From an uncultured Dokdonia sp. (lineage in GTDB: Bacteria; Bacteroidota; Bacteroidia; Flavobacteriales; Flavobacteriaceae), in NCBI GenBank assembly GCA_947503305.1, contig CANNDF010000001.1:620001-684000 (forward strand): a stretch of 64,000 bases of DNA. The letters are read 5' to 3'. The position numbers were made by a program, and so were the translations under genes. Positions 52,545 to 61,802 of this stretch are shown here, in pieces. The number at the start of each line of letters is the position of its first letter. Positions within the stretch are counted from its first letter, which is position 1. The notes beneath the pieces are model-generated. The model saw nothing but the letters and a program-made list of their open reading frames with translations, was not told where the DNA came from and made no database searches.

Positions 52545-54050
52545 ATGGGATGTTTAAAATTACATATCGATCAGGAGCCAAGACTAATTGTGGCATACTC
52601 TAAAAAAGGTCAAAAGCTCTTAAAAAACACCCTTAGTTACTATCCATTTGGGATTGTCCAAAAGGGATACAATAATACCATTACTTCCAATGCCAATAGT
52701 ATGGCAGAGCGTTTTGCTTTTGGAGGAAAGGAACTAGGAGAAGAATTAGGACTTGATTGGTATGATGTACAAGCTCGTAATTATGATCCTGCTTTAGGAC
52801 GATGGATGAATCTTGATCCTCTTGCCGAGAAGATGAGAAGACATAGTCCGTATAACTTTGCGTTTGATAATCCAATATACTTTATAGATCCTGATGGGAT
52901 GATGCCTCAAGGTTCACAAGGACCTTGTGGAGATAAGCCCTGTCCAGATCCACCAAAAGAAGGAGGGATGACATTTATGGATATATTGAACTCTATAGAT
53001 TTAGGTTTTACTTTTGGAGCAGGAGAGACATTCGGACTAAGTGGGAAAATTTTTGGTTTTGAATTGGGGGGGAAAACGGATAAAGGGACTACTGCAGTTA
53101 GTGGTAGTCTTAAGGATGGTGTATCAACTGAAGCCACTGAAGGATATTCGGCAAACTTTTTTATTTTTGGATATTCAAATGAGACATCTACAGACTTATC
53201 TAACCCTTCAAAAAGTTTAACTGGAAATGATGACGGCATACCAACTGTAAATGAGCAATCATTTGAAACAACTCAAACAAATACAGAAACATTTACATTT
53301 CTTTTTGCTGATGCTTCAATTGAAAATACTACTAATGGAGAAGCTAATATAGAAGCTACGAGTACGCCAGTAACCGATTTTTCAGCACCAATGCAAAATT
53401 TTTCAAAAGTTGCTAGTCAAACTTCATTTTTACCTACAGGAGAATCTACTCCTGAATCTTCAAATGGAGGTCAAATTAATATTATTGGTTTTGAAATAAA
53501 TGCTGGATTTAGATTAGGAGTAGATATACATATAGATGTTCCTGAAAATTATAAGTCAAAAAGAAACCCATTAAATTCTCTTTGCTTTGTTAAAGGCACT
53601 AAAATATTAATGTTTGACTCTAGCCAAAAAAGTATAGAGGATGTAAAGGTTGGAGATTTAGTAAGGACATTTAATGAAAAGACTAAGAAATTGGAAAGTA
53701 AAAAGGTTCTGAGAATAGATTCTCCTTTTCATGAAAATTTGATTCAAGTTAGCTTTAATAATAATATCTTTAACGTAAATACTCAAGATCATCCATATTT
53801 TGTTGTTGGTAAAGGGTGGTGCTCTTATGATCCTTCTGCTACAAAAGATAAATATAATATGAATGTAGAAAGATTATCTGTTGGAGATATATGTTTATTT
53901 ATTAATGAAAAAGGTGATATAAGTCAAATAGAAGTTGTTGAGATTGAAATTACTGATAGAGCAGAAAGAACATATAATCTTTCTGGGATTGAAGATAATC
54001 ACAATTTTTTCGCTAATGGTGTCTTAGTTCACAACAAATTACAAGAATAG
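52545..54050 (+). CDS. Orphan RHS tip 1 with Hint autoprocessing domain
   Basis: 501 residues. It begins with MGCLKLHI, the usual start of displaced Bacteroidota RHS tips, followed by a complete core (QARNYDPALGRWMNLDPL, FIDPDGMMPQG). A low-complexity Ser/Thr-rich middle follows. A C-terminal Hint domain of intein/Hedgehog type runs from about residue 352: first residue Cys in CFVKGTKILM, then DVKVGDLV, TQDHPYFV and the terminal GVLVHN. Hint domains self-cleave and release parts of polymorphic toxins. No toxin lies after it. It has no signal peptide, so it needs recombination into a full-length RHS gene. Confidence 0.85.
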   Translation: MGCLKLHIDQEPRLIVAYSKKGQKLLKNTLSYYPFGIVQKGYNNTITSNANSMAERFAFGGKELGEELGLDWYDVQARNYDPALGRWMNLDPLAEKMRRHSPYNFAFDNPIYFIDPDGMMPQGSQGPCGDKPCPDPPKEGGMTFMDILNSIDLGFTFGAGETFGLSGKIFGFELGGKTDKGTTAVSGSLKDGVSTEATEGYSANFFIFGYSNETSTDLSNPSKSLTGNDDGIPTVNEQSFETTQTNTETFTFLFADASIENTTNGEANIEATSTPVTDFSAPMQNFSKVASQTSFLPTGESTPESSNGGQINIIGFEINAGFRLGVDIHIDVPENYKSKRNPLNSLCFVKGTKILMFDSSQKSIEDVKVGDLVRTFNEKTKKLESKKVLRIDSPFHENLIQVSFNNNIFNVNTQDHPYFVVGKGWCSYDPSATKDKYNMNVERLSVGDICLFINEKGDISQIEVVEIEITDRAERTYNLSGIEDNHNFFANGVLVHNKLQE

Positions 54051-54069
54051 ATTTATTTAAAATTATAAT

Positions 54070-54498
54070 ATGACTGACAATAGTATTAATAAAGAGTTGA
54101 TTACAAAAATCTCATCAATGAGTATTCTATCTAAAAGATTATTAGCTTTTCTTATTGATCTACTTTTTTTTGGATTCTTGAGTGGTTTAATAAGTTTTAT
54201 CTTTGATAAGATATCGTCTCTTAATATCTTAAATGATTATGTAATTTATATTGTAATACTAATTTTTATTTGTAGAGATTTATTTTCAGTAAAAGGATCT
54301 GTAGGTAAAAAAATGTTAAATCTTCAAATAATGAATAAGAATAGATCTACAAAATCAAATTTCATAAAAAGATTTTTAAGGAATTTAACAACTATAATTT
54401 GGCCTATAGAATTAATCGTATTAGTAATTCTTAAAGAAAGAATATCAGACAAATTTCTAGGATTAGAAGTTATCGAAGAGGGTAGTGGGTCAAATTAG
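54070..54498 (+). CDS. RDD-family membrane protein, possible immunity
   Basis: 142 residues with the RDD pattern (SKRLLAFLIDLLFFGFLSG, then GSVGKKMLNLQI) and three membrane segments. RDD proteins of this kind follow RHS or Hint toxins and are presumed immunity factors for membrane- or periplasm-acting tips. The protein ends in GSGSN, a tail encoded by the junction element, identical in type to the GKGSN end of the 61539 gene. Confidence 0.72.
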   Translation: MTDNSINKELITKISSMSILSKRLLAFLIDLLFFGFLSGLISFIFDKISSLNILNDYVIYIVILIFICRDLFSVKGSVGKKMLNLQIMNKNRSTKSNFIKRFLRNLTTIIWPIELIVLVILKERISDKFLGLEVIEEGSGSN

Positions 54499-54502
54499 GT
54501 TA
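54483..54502 (+). repeat. Tip-cassette junction element fused to the RDD gene end
   Basis: GGTAGTGGGTCAAATTAGGT. It overlaps the stop codon and supplies the last codons (GSGSN). Matches the type seen at 61522. Confidence 0.55.
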
Positions 54503-54534
54503 TGACTTTAATTTGATATCTAAATAATTGAAAA

Positions 54535-54567
54535 AGAGTGACTTTTATAGGTAAAGGTCACTTTTTT
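54535..54567 (+). terminator. Terminator after orphan tip 1 and RDD
   Basis: GTGACTTT and AAAGGTCAC pair with one bulge around TATAGGT, followed by seven T. Confidence 0.7.
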
Positions 54568-54572
54568 TCTTC

Positions 54573-54598
54573 GTTCATTGATATATAAAACAATGTAG
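54573..54598 (+). repeat. 5' junction of orphan RHS cassettes
   Basis: GTTCATTGATATAT, then an A-rich stretch ending in AATGTAG, occurs directly before the core of orphan 2. A near-identical copy at 63302-63328 precedes the broken orphan 3. Confidence 0.6.
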
Positions 54599-54817
54599 AA
54601 GGATTGCTTATGTTCCCACATCCCGAAGGCTATGTAGAACCGGTATATGATAGCTCAAAGTCTGTAAAAGGCTTTAGTACTTCTTCTCAAACAGCGACCA
54701 ACTCTGGGTATCAGTATGCCTTCCAGTACAAAGATCATCTGGGTAATGTACGTCTTACCTATGCCGATAGTGATCTGGATGGAGCAATCAAAACCAGTAC
54801 AGAGATTATAAGTGAGA
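54587..54817 (+). repeat. RHS core DNA repeat, copy in orphan 2
   Basis: Matches 20486-20716 with about ten differences by eye. The match starts at AAAACAATGTAG in both places. Upstream of this point the sequences are unrelated and a stop codon closes the reading frame, marking the breakpoint. Confidence 0.85.
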
Positions 54818-55797
54818 AAAACTATTACGTCTTTGGGTTACAACAAAAAGGATACAACAACACCGTAACTTCTAATAAAAACTCGATGGCAGAGAGGTTT
54901 GCCTTTGGAGGAAAGGAGTATGGGCAAGAATTAGGGTTGGATTGGTATGATATACAAGCACGTAATTATGATCCTGCAATTGGACGATGGATGAATATTG
55001 ACCCCCTTGCGGAGCAAATGAGAAGACACTCGCCATACAACTATGCGTTTGATAATCCAATATACTTTATAGATCCTGATGGGATGATGCCTCAAGGATG
55101 TTGTCCTAATCCATTCCAAGGTTTAGGTGAAGGTATTGCTCGCTCAATAAGATCTGCAGGGAGTAAAATTACAAAAGGAGTAAGTGACTTTTTCTCAGGT
55201 ATAGGTTCAAAGATTAGTAGTTTGTTGCCTGATAGTGATTGGGACGGTGGTGGAGGCTTTTCTTTCGTAGGAGATGGCGGAAGTGCGTCTGGTCCTCAAG
55301 ATTTAATTAGAGAAGGTAGTACCTATCCAGAAAAAGTTAATGTTGAAGGTATAATCCAAGCGGCAAGCTTTGCCAAGGTTGGAAAGAATTCAAAAAGAGG
55401 AGATGGTCGTACTAATGTTTCAAAGAAGAATCTCAAACCCAATGTTGCAGATAAGATTAAAAGTGGAATGGACGATGCAAATGCCCAAGTCGACAAAGTA
55501 GAGGCAGGGTTAAAAGCTATAGATATTTTAGGAAGTGGAGGTGGAAATGGACCACCTAGTGCATTAGAAGATACGAATAATACATTTAGTAGCGAGAGAT
55601 CAGCTGGGGCTGTTGACAGTGATACCGTTACTAAATTAGTAATAGGTTATCAAAATGGTCAGGAAGTTATCTCAAATAAAAGTTATCCAGCTAATGGAAG
55701 CAAGAATACAACTACAGATTCTATAATGATCAGTTCTCAATCCTGGGTCCCAGTGGACTCCTTGGTTATAAAAAATGCTTATCCTAATCAAAATTAA
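54610..55797 (+). CDS. Orphan RHS tip 2
   Basis: About 395 residues from ATG 54610 (a TTG at 54604 would add two). It starts within the RHS core (FPHPEGYVEPVYDSS, DHLGNVRLTYADSD, GRWMNIDPLAEQMRRH, FIDPDGMMPQG). Its variable tip begins GCCPNPF and is Gly/Ser/Lys-rich, with TNVSKKNLKPNVADK and a final PNQN. I do not recognise the tip domain. It has neither a signal peptide nor YD repeats, so it is a silent cassette unless recombined. Confidence 0.78.
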   Translation: MFPHPEGYVEPVYDSSKSVKGFSTSSQTATNSGYQYAFQYKDHLGNVRLTYADSDLDGAIKTSTEIISEKNYYVFGLQQKGYNNTVTSNKNSMAERFAFGGKEYGQELGLDWYDIQARNYDPAIGRWMNIDPLAEQMRRHSPYNYAFDNPIYFIDPDGMMPQGCCPNPFQGLGEGIARSIRSAGSKITKGVSDFFSGIGSKISSLLPDSDWDGGGGFSFVGDGGSASGPQDLIREGSTYPEKVNVEGIIQAASFAKVGKNSKRGDGRTNVSKKNLKPNVADKIKSGMDDANAQVDKVEAGLKAIDILGSGGGNGPPSALEDTNNTFSSERSAGAVDSDTVTKLVIGYQNGQEVISNKSYPANGSKNTTTDSIMISSQSWVPVDSLVIKNAYPNQN

Positions 55798-55801
55798 AAA
55801 A

Positions 55802-56617
55802 ATGAAATTTCGATTTATATATATAATCATCATCTTTTTATTTAGCTGTGAATCTGACGATAAAATAAAAACTCAATCTACTTATTATGTTAGTAGAAAT
55901 TTAAAGCAGAAAAAGTTTTATGATATCAATAGTAATCGATTGGATTCTTCAAAGATCTATTTTGATTCAACAAAACGGATTCTTAAAATAAAAGATGTTT
56001 CAATTAATGACAGTGTTTTGAAATCTACCTTTTTTTATGAGAATGGGAGTATTGAAGCAGAAGGTTTTTATAAAAATGGATTGAAGTTTAACAATTGGCA
56101 TTTTTATAGGAATGATGGAACGTTATCTCAAAAAATTGAGTATAAAATAGTTAATGGCGAGCAATATTTAAACCAAAGAATGCGATTCGATGTTAATGGC
56201 GTACCAATATATGAAGGCAGTCATTTTTATGATTATGAAACATCTAACGATACAATACAAATTAATGAAGATGTGAAGTTTCTTTTTCATCTAAAAAATC
56301 CATTTTTTTCTCCAAAATCAGACGTGTATATTTTAAAACCTAAGTTAAACTATGAATTCAATAATGATTTTAGTAATCTCAACGAAATAGAATTAGACAC
56401 AATTTATAGTCTTGTCAAAACACACGATATGAAAAATCAAAATTTATCAGTTGCATTTGCTTTGAATTTTTCCAAACCTGGTAATAAGATTGTCAAAGGA
56501 ATTTTAGTAGAAGAAATAGATAAAGATAGAATGGAAATGGATAGCTTGGATATTCTTCAAACTCGCTATTATTTTGATAAAGCATTATATGTTTTGCCCA
56601 TTGACACTAATGATTAA
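55802..56617 (+). CDS. Lipoprotein with MORN-like repeats, candidate immunity
   Basis: About 271 residues from ATG 55802, which gives a lipoprotein signal (lipobox LFSC, Cys15). A frame from 55775 would add nine residues of no signal-like character. Residues about 70-110 hold MORN-like repeats (FYENGSIEAEGFYKNG, FYRNDGTLSQKIEY). It follows orphan tip 2 by four bases, the normal place of an immunity gene; a lipoprotein would protect at the envelope. Role inferred from position. Confidence 0.6.
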   Translation: MKFRFIYIIIIFLFSCESDDKIKTQSTYYVSRNLKQKKFYDINSNRLDSSKIYFDSTKRILKIKDVSINDSVLKSTFFYENGSIEAEGFYKNGLKFNNWHFYRNDGTLSQKIEYKIVNGEQYLNQRMRFDVNGVPIYEGSHFYDYETSNDTIQINEDVKFLFHLKNPFFSPKSDVYILKPKLNYEFNNDFSNLNEIELDTIYSLVKTHDMKNQNLSVAFALNFSKPGNKIVKGILVEEIDKDRMEMDSLDILQTRYYFDKALYVLPIDTND

Positions 56618-56625
56618 AGGTAATA

Positions 56626-56650
56626 GGTGATATAGTAAACTGCACTTTTG
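56626..56650 (+). repeat. Tip-cassette junction element, copy after orphan 2
   Basis: Starts GGTGATATAGTAAACTG and ends CACTTTTG, nine bases after the immunity stop. The following about 75 bases also match the region after the main immunity gene. Confidence 0.72.
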
Positions 56651-56693
56651 AAAAATGTAATATTTTGATAATTGATTATCTGTATAATAAATA

Positions 56694-56725
56694 AAGAATG
56701 AGTCTCTAAACTGAGACTCATTCTT
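56694..56725 (+). terminator. Duplicate of the 22356 hairpin
   Basis: The same 13-bp stem (AAGAATGAGTCTC and complement) with loop TAAACT instead of GATTTA. Confidence 0.65.
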
Positions 56726-56726
56726 G

Positions 56727-57134
56727 TACTTTGAAATATTGCACAAACAGAATTGAGCGTATGAATCTTACATTACGAATGCATATCAAAAAACTTTCAA
56801 GAAAGACAGTTTGTTTTTCAAGATGATTACTGAGCTTGTCGAAGTAAAGCATCAATATTTAGAGGCACATTTACGTATCTATTTTTTTGGGTAGGTTTTT
56901 TTAATTAGGATATTGAATATGTGTTCTAATTTTAACATGATGATAATAGAGAATATTTATTAATTATACAGTCCCTAAGTTACCAAATAAATGAGCGATT
57001 TGGATTGTAAAAAAACAGATTTCTATGTATGAGTTCTAATTCTTTTTTTCTTTGTTAATTTGCTAACCTTCTTCAAGAAAAAAGGGTATGTGCAAACATC
57101 TTAATTTAATATTTTGATTAAAATTTTACTATAA
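56727..57134. other. Gene-free region with decayed sequence
   Basis: About 400 bases with no convincing gene. It contains TACTGAGCTTGTCGAAGTA near 56827-56845, a short sequence often repeated in bacterial genomes, and otherwise AT-rich remnants. Confidence 0.4.
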
Positions 57135-60100
57135 ATGATATTTAAAAACATTTCAAAAACGAAGTTCATATTCACACTTATGACGTGCTTTATAATAAGC
57201 TCATTATTTGCTCAAAAAAACTCAAAAATTTGGGACGCTCTTTTAACTAATGATAGAAGTATGGCTTTAGAATTAGTTAATAAGACTGATTTTGAGAATG
57301 ATATAGAGAGTTTGATTTTAAAGAAAATTATTGAAATGGAAAATGGGATTATAAAAGCAGATCCTGATTTTGTAAAAAAGATTTCAAAATACCCTGACTA
57401 TTCTAATTATCTATTTTCGAATTGGACATTACCTCATTTTTTTAGCGATTATCACAGTAATGGTTTTGATTCTAATTCATATAAAATACCGCATCTAATA
57501 GATGCTTCTAGAATTACAAATTCTACAGTAAGAAGTGGATTGTATTATTTGCAAGCTGTAACTAAAAGGCATCAGAGAGAATGGAAGGATTATAGCAAAA
57601 TTATTAACAAGATTAATACAGTTACAGATTGGGAATATTGTGGAGTTTTTGAAAATTTAAATTCAAGTGGAATTCAAATGCCTTATGAGCCAGAAGAAGA
57701 GGTGTCAAGTGAAAAAGTTTTTAATGCTCAAAGTAAGGGAAACACTCAATGGTATCGACCAACTGATGATGAAGATATATATAATTTTTTTACTAATCAC
57801 TCAGAATATAGTTCTGGAGTTCATTATGCACAATCCTTTATCTATTCCCCTACCTCTCAGCGAGTACATTTAAAACTTGGTAAAGGTGGATTAACAAGGC
57901 TCTGGTTAAATGATGTATTAATTGTTGAAGATGACAATACGTATAAAACGGAATTAGATGCATATACCTATGCTGTAAACCTTCATAAAGGTGTAAATAG
58001 GATTTTAATAAAACTGGCTACTGGAAAAGGGGAGACCCCATACTTCATTCTTCGGATAGAAGACTCATACGGAAAACCTTTTACAGATTATAGTTTTTCT
58101 TTTGATGATAAGAAATATAAAGAAAGTAGCTTGGATGAGGTCGCTCCAAAACTTATTCCTCATAGTGTAGAATCTTTTTTTAAAAAGAAACTTCAAGATC
58201 CTCAAAGTGATACCAATGTAAATAATTTTTGCCTGTACTTAACATATTATCGCAATGGTAAATTAGAAGAAGGACTAGAGTTACTTAATAACTGGTTAAA
58301 GAATTATCCTAATAGTTCTTTTCTCAAATCATGTCTTATATATATCTATGAGCATATAGGAGATGAAAGCTCTCAGAATAAATTGCAAGAGAATATAAAG
58401 CTTAATGATCCAGACTATTATTTATCATCTATTCTTAAAATGGATGATATTGATGCACTATTGGAATTAGATCTTGAGGACTTTAAAACTGAATTAAATA
58501 AAGTTAAGAATTCGATAGATCATCCATTAGTAGATAAATCTGTCGATTTTTTTATTCTTTTTAGAGAGAATAATAGGGAGTTAATGAGGCAGAAATTAGA
58601 TGAGTTATTAGATGATGAAGCAACCCATTCATCAATAAAGAATACCTTTTCAGAATTTTATTCTACCTTTTTTAATGATGATAATGCGACTATAGAGGCA
58701 CTAGAAAAATTCAATAAAGAAGAGTATAACTGGGAATGCATACAATATTTAGCATACTATTATAAAAAACAAAATAGAATCAAAGATGCTATAGAGTTAT
58801 ATGAAAAATCACTAAAAAGATTCAATAACGATAACAATGTTCATTATAAATTAGTCACACTTCTGCATGATACTGGACAATATGAACGTTCTCTTCCTTA
58901 TGTTGATATGGCCTTAGAAAATTATCCTAATTCTTTCGTCTTTACGAAGTTTAAAGCTGATGCATATGTACAATTGAATAAAAGGGATGAAGCAGCCGAG
59001 TTATATGAATTGGCTTTAACTAGAAGTCCATCTAATCAAAAAATTAGAACATTAATTAACGACCTAAGAAAAGAGAAAAACCCACTTAATCAATTCCATA
59101 TAAAAAATGCTTACAATTATATTAAAGAAAAAAGAGATGTAATAAGTAACAATAACTATGGGATCAATGTTTTGTTAAGTCAATCGGATATACTTGCATA
59201 TGAAAATGGAGGGGGAGAATACAAAAATACTTTTATCTATGAAATTACTTCCCAGAACGGGATAGATATTTTTAAGGAATATAGTTTGGGTCTTAGCGGG
59301 AATTATATAATTCACAAATCAGAGATTGTTAAAGCCGACGAAACTGTAATTCCTGCTGATAAAAATGGATCAGATCTAGTGTTTGACAATCTTGAAATAG
59401 GCGATGTAATACATATTGATTATGAGGCAAAATATAGTAGTACAGGAAGGTTTTATAAGGATTATATTCTAAACCACAATTTTATTGGATACCACCCTAC
59501 TGTTAAGAATATATATCGATTAGTAACCTTTGACGAGAAAGTAAATTATAAATTAACAAATGGAGATGTTGATTATAATAGCTATAAAAACGGGAAGTTT
59601 TATATACATGAGTGGTCATTGAACGATTCTAAAGGTTTGCAAATACAAGAAGACTATATGCCCACATATAATGATATATCTACAAGATTACATATAAGTT
59701 CTATAGATGACTGGGATGAGATTTCTAATTGGTATTCTGACCTTGTAAAAAAAGAGCTAAAGTATGATCAAGTTGTTCAAGAAACATATACTACTATTTT
59801 CCCAAATGGCTATAAAAATCTTTCAGAAACTGAAAGAGCACAAAGGATTTATCAATACATAACAACGCTTAACTATAGCCATGTAAGTTTTCGCCAAAGT
59901 GGTTATATTCCACAAAAACCATCTAAGACTATTAATACGAAGCTTGGAGATTGTAAAGATTTTTCATCTCTATTTTTAGTACTTGCTAAACAAGTAGATT
60001 TAGAGGTTAAGATGGTACTCGTATTAACTTCTGACTATGGAAGAAATCATCTAGTACTGCCAAGTACCAACTTCAATCATTGTATTGTAAAAGTAAATAT

Positions 60101-60902
60101 AGATGGAGATGATCAATTTTTAGAGCTTACAAACAAATATCTTCCATTTGGTACTATTCCTGGATCCCTTAGAAATGCTACATTGTTAGAAATTCCATTA
60201 GATAGTTCTAATAAATCCAAATCGAATTTAACATACCTAGATAATTTTACAGGGGAATCTAGTTTTCATAGTGATTACGTTATCGATATAAATGGAGAAG
60301 AATCTAGAACTATTCTTACAACCTCTATCTCAGGTAGTGTAGGCTCATATTATATAGAAAAGTTTAAAAGTGAAGAAGGAGAATTATTAAAAGAGACCTT
60401 ATTAAAAGATATTTCTGATAGGTCTAACAAAGTTGTTAAATCAATAGAAATCAATAGCTCTGAATATGATAAAGACAAAGGGAGACTTGATTTTCAGACT
60501 AGTCATATTATTGATATAAATGAAAGTCAAGTAGCTAATATGATGACTTTTAAAGTCCCTTTCTTCTTAAATCCCTATAATAACTCAATCATTAAAAATG
60601 ATAATAGATCTTTCCCAATAGATTATAAAAAGTATGAGAACACAGATTTTTATACCGAAAACATGCTAATAAGACTTAAAAGTGGCAAAGAATTTATTGA
60701 TATTCCTGAAAATCAATCATTTAAATTTAAGGAACACAATTTTTCAATTAGTTATTTTTTAAAAAGTAAAGATGTACTTAACATAAAAGTAAAATCTCAA
60801 GTAAGTTTCAAAACAATAACGCCTAAAGAGTATTCTGAATTTAAAAGTTTTGTTGAAAATGTGTTAAATACTAGACAAGTATTAATCAAATACAAAATTT
60901 GA
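57135..60902 (+). CDS. Exported TPR / DUF3857 / transglutaminase-like protein
   Basis: 1255 residues with a Sec signal peptide ending SLFAQ. The first part (about 190-330) has a beta domain with a GGLTRLWLNDVL segment. It is followed by TPR repeats (about 365-660), a DUF3857 domain (about 670-870) and a transglutaminase-like domain with Cys940 (GDCKDFSSLFLVLAK) and His982 (NHCIVKV). DUF3857-transglutaminase proteins are common, largely uncharacterised envelope proteins in Bacteroidota. Here it is the largest cargo gene of the RHS reservoir and is followed by a junction element. Confidence 0.8.
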   Translation: MIFKNISKTKFIFTLMTCFIISSLFAQKNSKIWDALLTNDRSMALELVNKTDFENDIESLILKKIIEMENGIIKADPDFVKKISKYPDYSNYLFSNWTLPHFFSDYHSNGFDSNSYKIPHLIDASRITNSTVRSGLYYLQAVTKRHQREWKDYSKIINKINTVTDWEYCGVFENLNSSGIQMPYEPEEEVSSEKVFNAQSKGNTQWYRPTDDEDIYNFFTNHSEYSSGVHYAQSFIYSPTSQRVHLKLGKGGLTRLWLNDVLIVEDDNTYKTELDAYTYAVNLHKGVNRILIKLATGKGETPYFILRIEDSYGKPFTDYSFSFDDKKYKESSLDEVAPKLIPHSVESFFKKKLQDPQSDTNVNNFCLYLTYYRNGKLEEGLELLNNWLKNYPNSSFLKSCLIYIYEHIGDESSQNKLQENIKLNDPDYYLSSILKMDDIDALLELDLEDFKTELNKVKNSIDHPLVDKSVDFFILFRENNRELMRQKLDELLDDEATHSSIKNTFSEFYSTFFNDDNATIEALEKFNKEEYNWECIQYLAYYYKKQNRIKDAIELYEKSLKRFNNDNNVHYKLVTLLHDTGQYERSLPYVDMALENYPNSFVFTKFKADAYVQLNKRDEAAELYELALTRSPSNQKIRTLINDLRKEKNPLNQFHIKNAYNYIKEKRDVISNNNYGINVLLSQSDILAYENGGGEYKNTFIYEITSQNGIDIFKEYSLGLSGNYIIHKSEIVKADETVIPADKNGSDLVFDNLEIGDVIHIDYEAKYSSTGRFYKDYILNHNFIGYHPTVKNIYRLVTFDEKVNYKLTNGDVDYNSYKNGKFYIHEWSLNDSKGLQIQEDYMPTYNDISTRLHISSIDDWDEISNWYSDLVKKELKYDQVVQETYTTIFPNGYKNLSETERAQRIYQYITTLNYSHVSFRQSGYIPQKPSKTINTKLGDCKDFSSLFLVLAKQVDLEVKMVLVLTSDYGRNHLVLPSTNFNHCIVKVNIDGDDQFLELTNKYLPFGTIPGSLRNATLLEIPLDSSNKSKSNLTYLDNFTGESSFHSDYVIDINGEESRTILTTSISGSVGSYYIEKFKSEEGELLKETLLKDISDRSNKVVKSIEINSSEYDKDKGRLDFQTSHIIDINESQVANMMTFKVPFFLNPYNNSIIKNDNRSFPIDYKKYENTDFYTENMLIRLKSGKEFIDIPENQSFKFKEHNFSISYFLKSKDVLNIKVKSQVSFKTITPKEYSEFKSFVENVLNTRQVLIKYKI

Positions 60903-60918
60903 AAATGTATATAAATTG

Positions 60919-60961
60919 GGGTAATGAGTCAGATTGGTAATGGGTCAAACTGTTGCTTTTG
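60919..60961 (+). repeat. Tandem tip-cassette junction elements
   Basis: GGGTAATGAGTCAGATTG, then GGTAATGGGTCAAACTG continuing TTGCTTTTG: two copies of the first half side by side, the second complete. Confidence 0.62.
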
Positions 60962-60975
60962 CAAATTAATACAAA

Positions 60976-61539
60976 ATGATAAGGTTAATATTTATAGCAT
61001 TGATGCTTACATCGACAACAATTCTAGGGCAATCTCTAAGTAAACAAGATTCTCTTGATGTTTTGTTTAAATCTAAATTGTTGACCACTAGTGAATTTGG
61101 TATTGGAAAAAAAGATAAAATTTTAAATGATATAGATAATCAAGATGCAACTTTTTTAAAAACGGCTTATAAAAACTTTGTATTTATAAAGGTTAATTTT
61201 TCTCAAAAATATTTCAAGTTAGATAGAAGTGTTTCTATGTTGAAAAGACCATGTAGTTATTATCTAGCTTTTAGTATTAAAGATTCTAGATTTTTTAAAC
61301 TAGGTGGGTTCGAGAATCCAGATATAGACGACTTTTTTAAATATCTTGAGTGGAGGGAAAAACAGATCTTTTATGGAATATCTGGTAAGGAAGTTAAAGG
61401 AATTGATATATACTGCCTAAAAGAATATTTTGAGTTAAGTTCGAAAAAAAGAAGTAAAAAAGGATTCAATTGTTTCAAAAACTGCAAAGAAACGACAGAG
61501 TTGGAAATTCGTAGTCACGACGGTAAGGGGTCAAATTAG
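60976..61539 (+). CDS. Exported hypothetical protein
   Basis: 187 residues with a signal peptide (MIRLIFIALMLTSTTILGQ). No family recognised; the mature protein is Lys-rich with a paired-Cys tail (FNCFKNCKE) and ends GKGSN. The last codons are part of a junction element, showing the cassette joint lies at the gene end. It may be an exported immunity factor. Confidence 0.58.
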   Translation: MIRLIFIALMLTSTTILGQSLSKQDSLDVLFKSKLLTTSEFGIGKKDKILNDIDNQDATFLKTAYKNFVFIKVNFSQKYFKLDRSVSMLKRPCSYYLAFSIKDSRFFKLGGFENPDIDDFFKYLEWREKQIFYGISGKEVKGIDIYCLKEYFELSSKKRSKKGFNCFKNCKETTELEIRSHDGKGSN

Positions 61540-61540
61540 G
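61522..61540 (+). repeat. Tip-cassette junction element fused to gene end
   Basis: GGTAAGGGGTCAAATTAGG, overlapping the stop codon of the 187-residue gene, as at 54483. Confidence 0.5.
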
Positions 61541-61802
61541 GCATAGCTAAGAACTCTTAAAATAAGGTTCTAAAAACAGACATGTGTTAAATTAATGGAT
61601 GGGAAAAATATATTGTCCATGTTGTGGTGGAAATTCAGTTTAAATACAAACAATATTAAATACTTTGAGACTCTGAATGACGAAAATGTGACTGAGTTTT
61701 GCGTTTTGTAATGGGATGACAATATGACTAATGAGATTTTAAAAATTAATAAAAAATTCAATTTACTATTTGTGAATTGGCCTAATTACAACTTAATTGA
61801 AA
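61541..61802. other. Remnant region between cassettes
   Basis: About 260 bases. A 14-codon frame from 61599 reads MGKIYCPCCGGNSV, a zinc-knuckle-like CxxC fragment with an immediate stop, suggesting a broken gene end. No other support for a gene. Confidence 0.35.

Noticed and set aside
56827-56845. TACTGAGCTTGTCGAAGTA within a 24-codon frame
   Set aside because: This word is a frequent short repeat in many bacterial genomes and the frame has no other support, so it is not called as a gene.
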